DNA from: Pirellulimonas nuda
GTDB taxonomy: Bacteria; Planctomycetota; Planctomycetia; Pirellulales; Lacipirellulaceae
Reading direction: 5' to 3'
Assembly: GCF_007750855.1 (NCBI RefSeq)
Contig: NZ_CP036291.1
Location: 4,154,001 to 4,218,000 of the forward strand
DNA: 64,000 nt
Under the pieces are notes generated by a model. It saw nothing but the letters and a program-made list of their open reading frames with translations, did not search any database and had not been told where the DNA came from. The translations under genes were made by a program, and so were the position numbers. Below, piece after piece: positions 63,202 to 64,000 of the stretch. Numbering within the stretch: the stretch's first letter is position 1; each line of letters starts with the position of its first letter.

Positions 63202-64000
63202 ATGGCCCGTCTCGGCGACATCCTCATCCAGCGCGGCTTCATCACCGAAGCGCAGCTCGAGGCTGCGCTGGCCGCGCAGGGCTCCGAGCGGGGGATGCTT
63301 GGACAGATCCTGGTGAAGCGGGGCCTGGTCACCATCGACCACCTCGGCGAGGCGCTGGCGGAGCAGTACGGGGTGCCCTACCTCGACCTCGTGCCACAAG
63401 GCGTGAACCCCCAGGTCACCCGGCTGCTCCCCGAGTTGTTCGCCAGAGAACATCAATGTGTGCCGGTCGGGATCAGCGGCCGCGATCTGCAACTCGCCAT
63501 GGTGGCGCCCGACGACATCGAGGCGATCTGCGAGACAGAGCTGATCACCGGGTACACCGTTGCCCCTGTGGTGGCGCTTCAGGGCCCCGTACAAGCGGCG
63601 CTGGACCGAGGCTTCGATGATCGCTTGGTGGCTCGGCAAACGATCGTCGACATGAAGATGGCCGACCTCGAGTCGAGCGAGCAACGGATCGAGCGATCGG
63701 AGATCACCGACGCGGCGCCCGAAGAAGAGCAGGCGCCGGTTGTGCGGCTTGTGCGCGCCATCCTGATGGGCGCCATCAATGCCAACACAAGCGACATCCA
63801 CCTAGAACCGCACGCGCCCGAGATGCGTGTGCGGTACCGCGTGGACGGCGAGCTACAGAGCGTGATGACGATCCCAAACCACATCGAAGAAGCGGTCGTG
63901 GCGCGGATCAAGGTCATGGCGGATATGGACACGACCGAGAACCGCCGACCGCAAGATGGGCGGTTAGGCGTGCACGAAGAAGGCGCCAAGGTGAACTTCC
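63202..64000 (+). CDS. Type II secretion/type IV pilus ATPase, GspE/PilB family (3' end outside window)
   Basis: 266 codons of the N-terminal part; the gene continues past the right edge. It starts MARLGDILIQRGFITEAQLE, an MshEN (T2SSE N-terminal) domain with a second MshEN-like unit (GQILVKRGLVTIDHLGEALA), a site that binds c-di-GMP in some homologues. VVRLVRAILMGAINANTSDI followed by HLEPHAPEMRVRYRVDGEL marks the start of the ATPase core. Walker A is not yet reached. The 2nd-domain spacing fits PilB/GspE. It may power export or a pilus that processes DUF1559-type prepilins (inference). Confidence 0.93.
   Translation, partial: MARLGDILIQRGFITEAQLEAALAAQGSERGMLGQILVKRGLVTIDHLGEALAEQYGVPYLDLVPQGVNPQVTRLLPELFAREHQCVPVGISGRDLQLAMVAPDDIEAICETELITGYTVAPVVALQGPVQAALDRGFDDRLVARQTIVDMKMADLESSEQRIERSEITDAAPEEEQAPVVRLVRAILMGAINANTSDIHLEPHAPEMRVRYRVDGELQSVMTIPNHIEEAVVARIKVMADMDTTENRRPQDGRLGVHEEGAKVNF

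Overview
The window comes from a GC-rich planctomycete, most likely Pirellulales and perhaps near the Lacipirellulaceae (inference from gene content; no rRNA is present to confirm it). The evidence is a PEP-CTERM protein, an LEPR-XLL giant surface protein, a DUF1559 prepilin-like protein, a DUF1598 protein, a sulfatase, dockerin-like secretion tags of the GDYNxDGxVDAADYTVWRDxLG type, and a tetrahydromethanopterin (H4MPT) type cofactor cluster in a bacterium. No rRNA, tRNA, CRISPR array, prophage or insertion sequence was recognised. Both strands are used, in short operons with many 1-4 bp stop/start overlaps.

Layout. 1-8.4 kb: secreted sulfatase; endonuclease IV; nucleoside diphosphate kinase; FHA-GAF-AAA+ sigma-54 activator; DUF1598 secreted protein; SAM methyltransferase. 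8.4-18.2 kb: a 1.2-kaa PEP-CTERM protein running into hemL on the opposite strand; a Ser/Thr kinase gene just upstream of hemL; divergent SH3-like and hypothetical exported proteins. 18.2-26.5 kb: pcp-ispD, tyrS, then an ABC-2 type transporter (ATPase, permease, membrane-anchored partner), with large palindromic repeat elements between genes. 26.8-33.4 kb: WD40 propeller and the 1,719-residue LEPR-XLL/SdrD-B protein, then a tiny secreted protein. 33.6-43 kb: a VapBC-like toxin-antitoxin pair, then on the minus strand a run addB-addA-cca followed by a membrane protein and a coiled-coil microprotein. 43.4-45.7 kb: DUF1559 protein with a strong terminator, and an SDR that lacks most of the catalytic tetrad.

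46.0-51.0 kb is the most coherent biological system: five tightly overlapping genes (DHPS-like/DUF6513, pabB-like, pabA-like, DUF447, beta-RFAP synthase) forming a local route from chorismate to the ribosylated p-aminobenzoate part of an H4MPT-like C1 carrier. 51-58.8 kb is housekeeping (dapA, rhodanese, DUF6498 membrane protein, rnc, mgtE, pdxJ, a FabD-like acyltransferase). 59-64 kb holds a CBS-domain protein translationally coupled to a four-LamG secreted protein, a pseudo-receiver without its phospho-acceptor Asp, and the 5' part of a GspE/PilB-type ATPase cut by the window edge.

Besides the H4MPT module, the points most worth a second look are the PEP-CTERM reading frame that passes its natural end into antisense hemL, the degenerate SDR and receiver proteins, a recent ~680-bp internal duplication in the LEPR-XLL gene, and a recurring class of 150-350-bp inverted-repeat elements in intergenic spacers.
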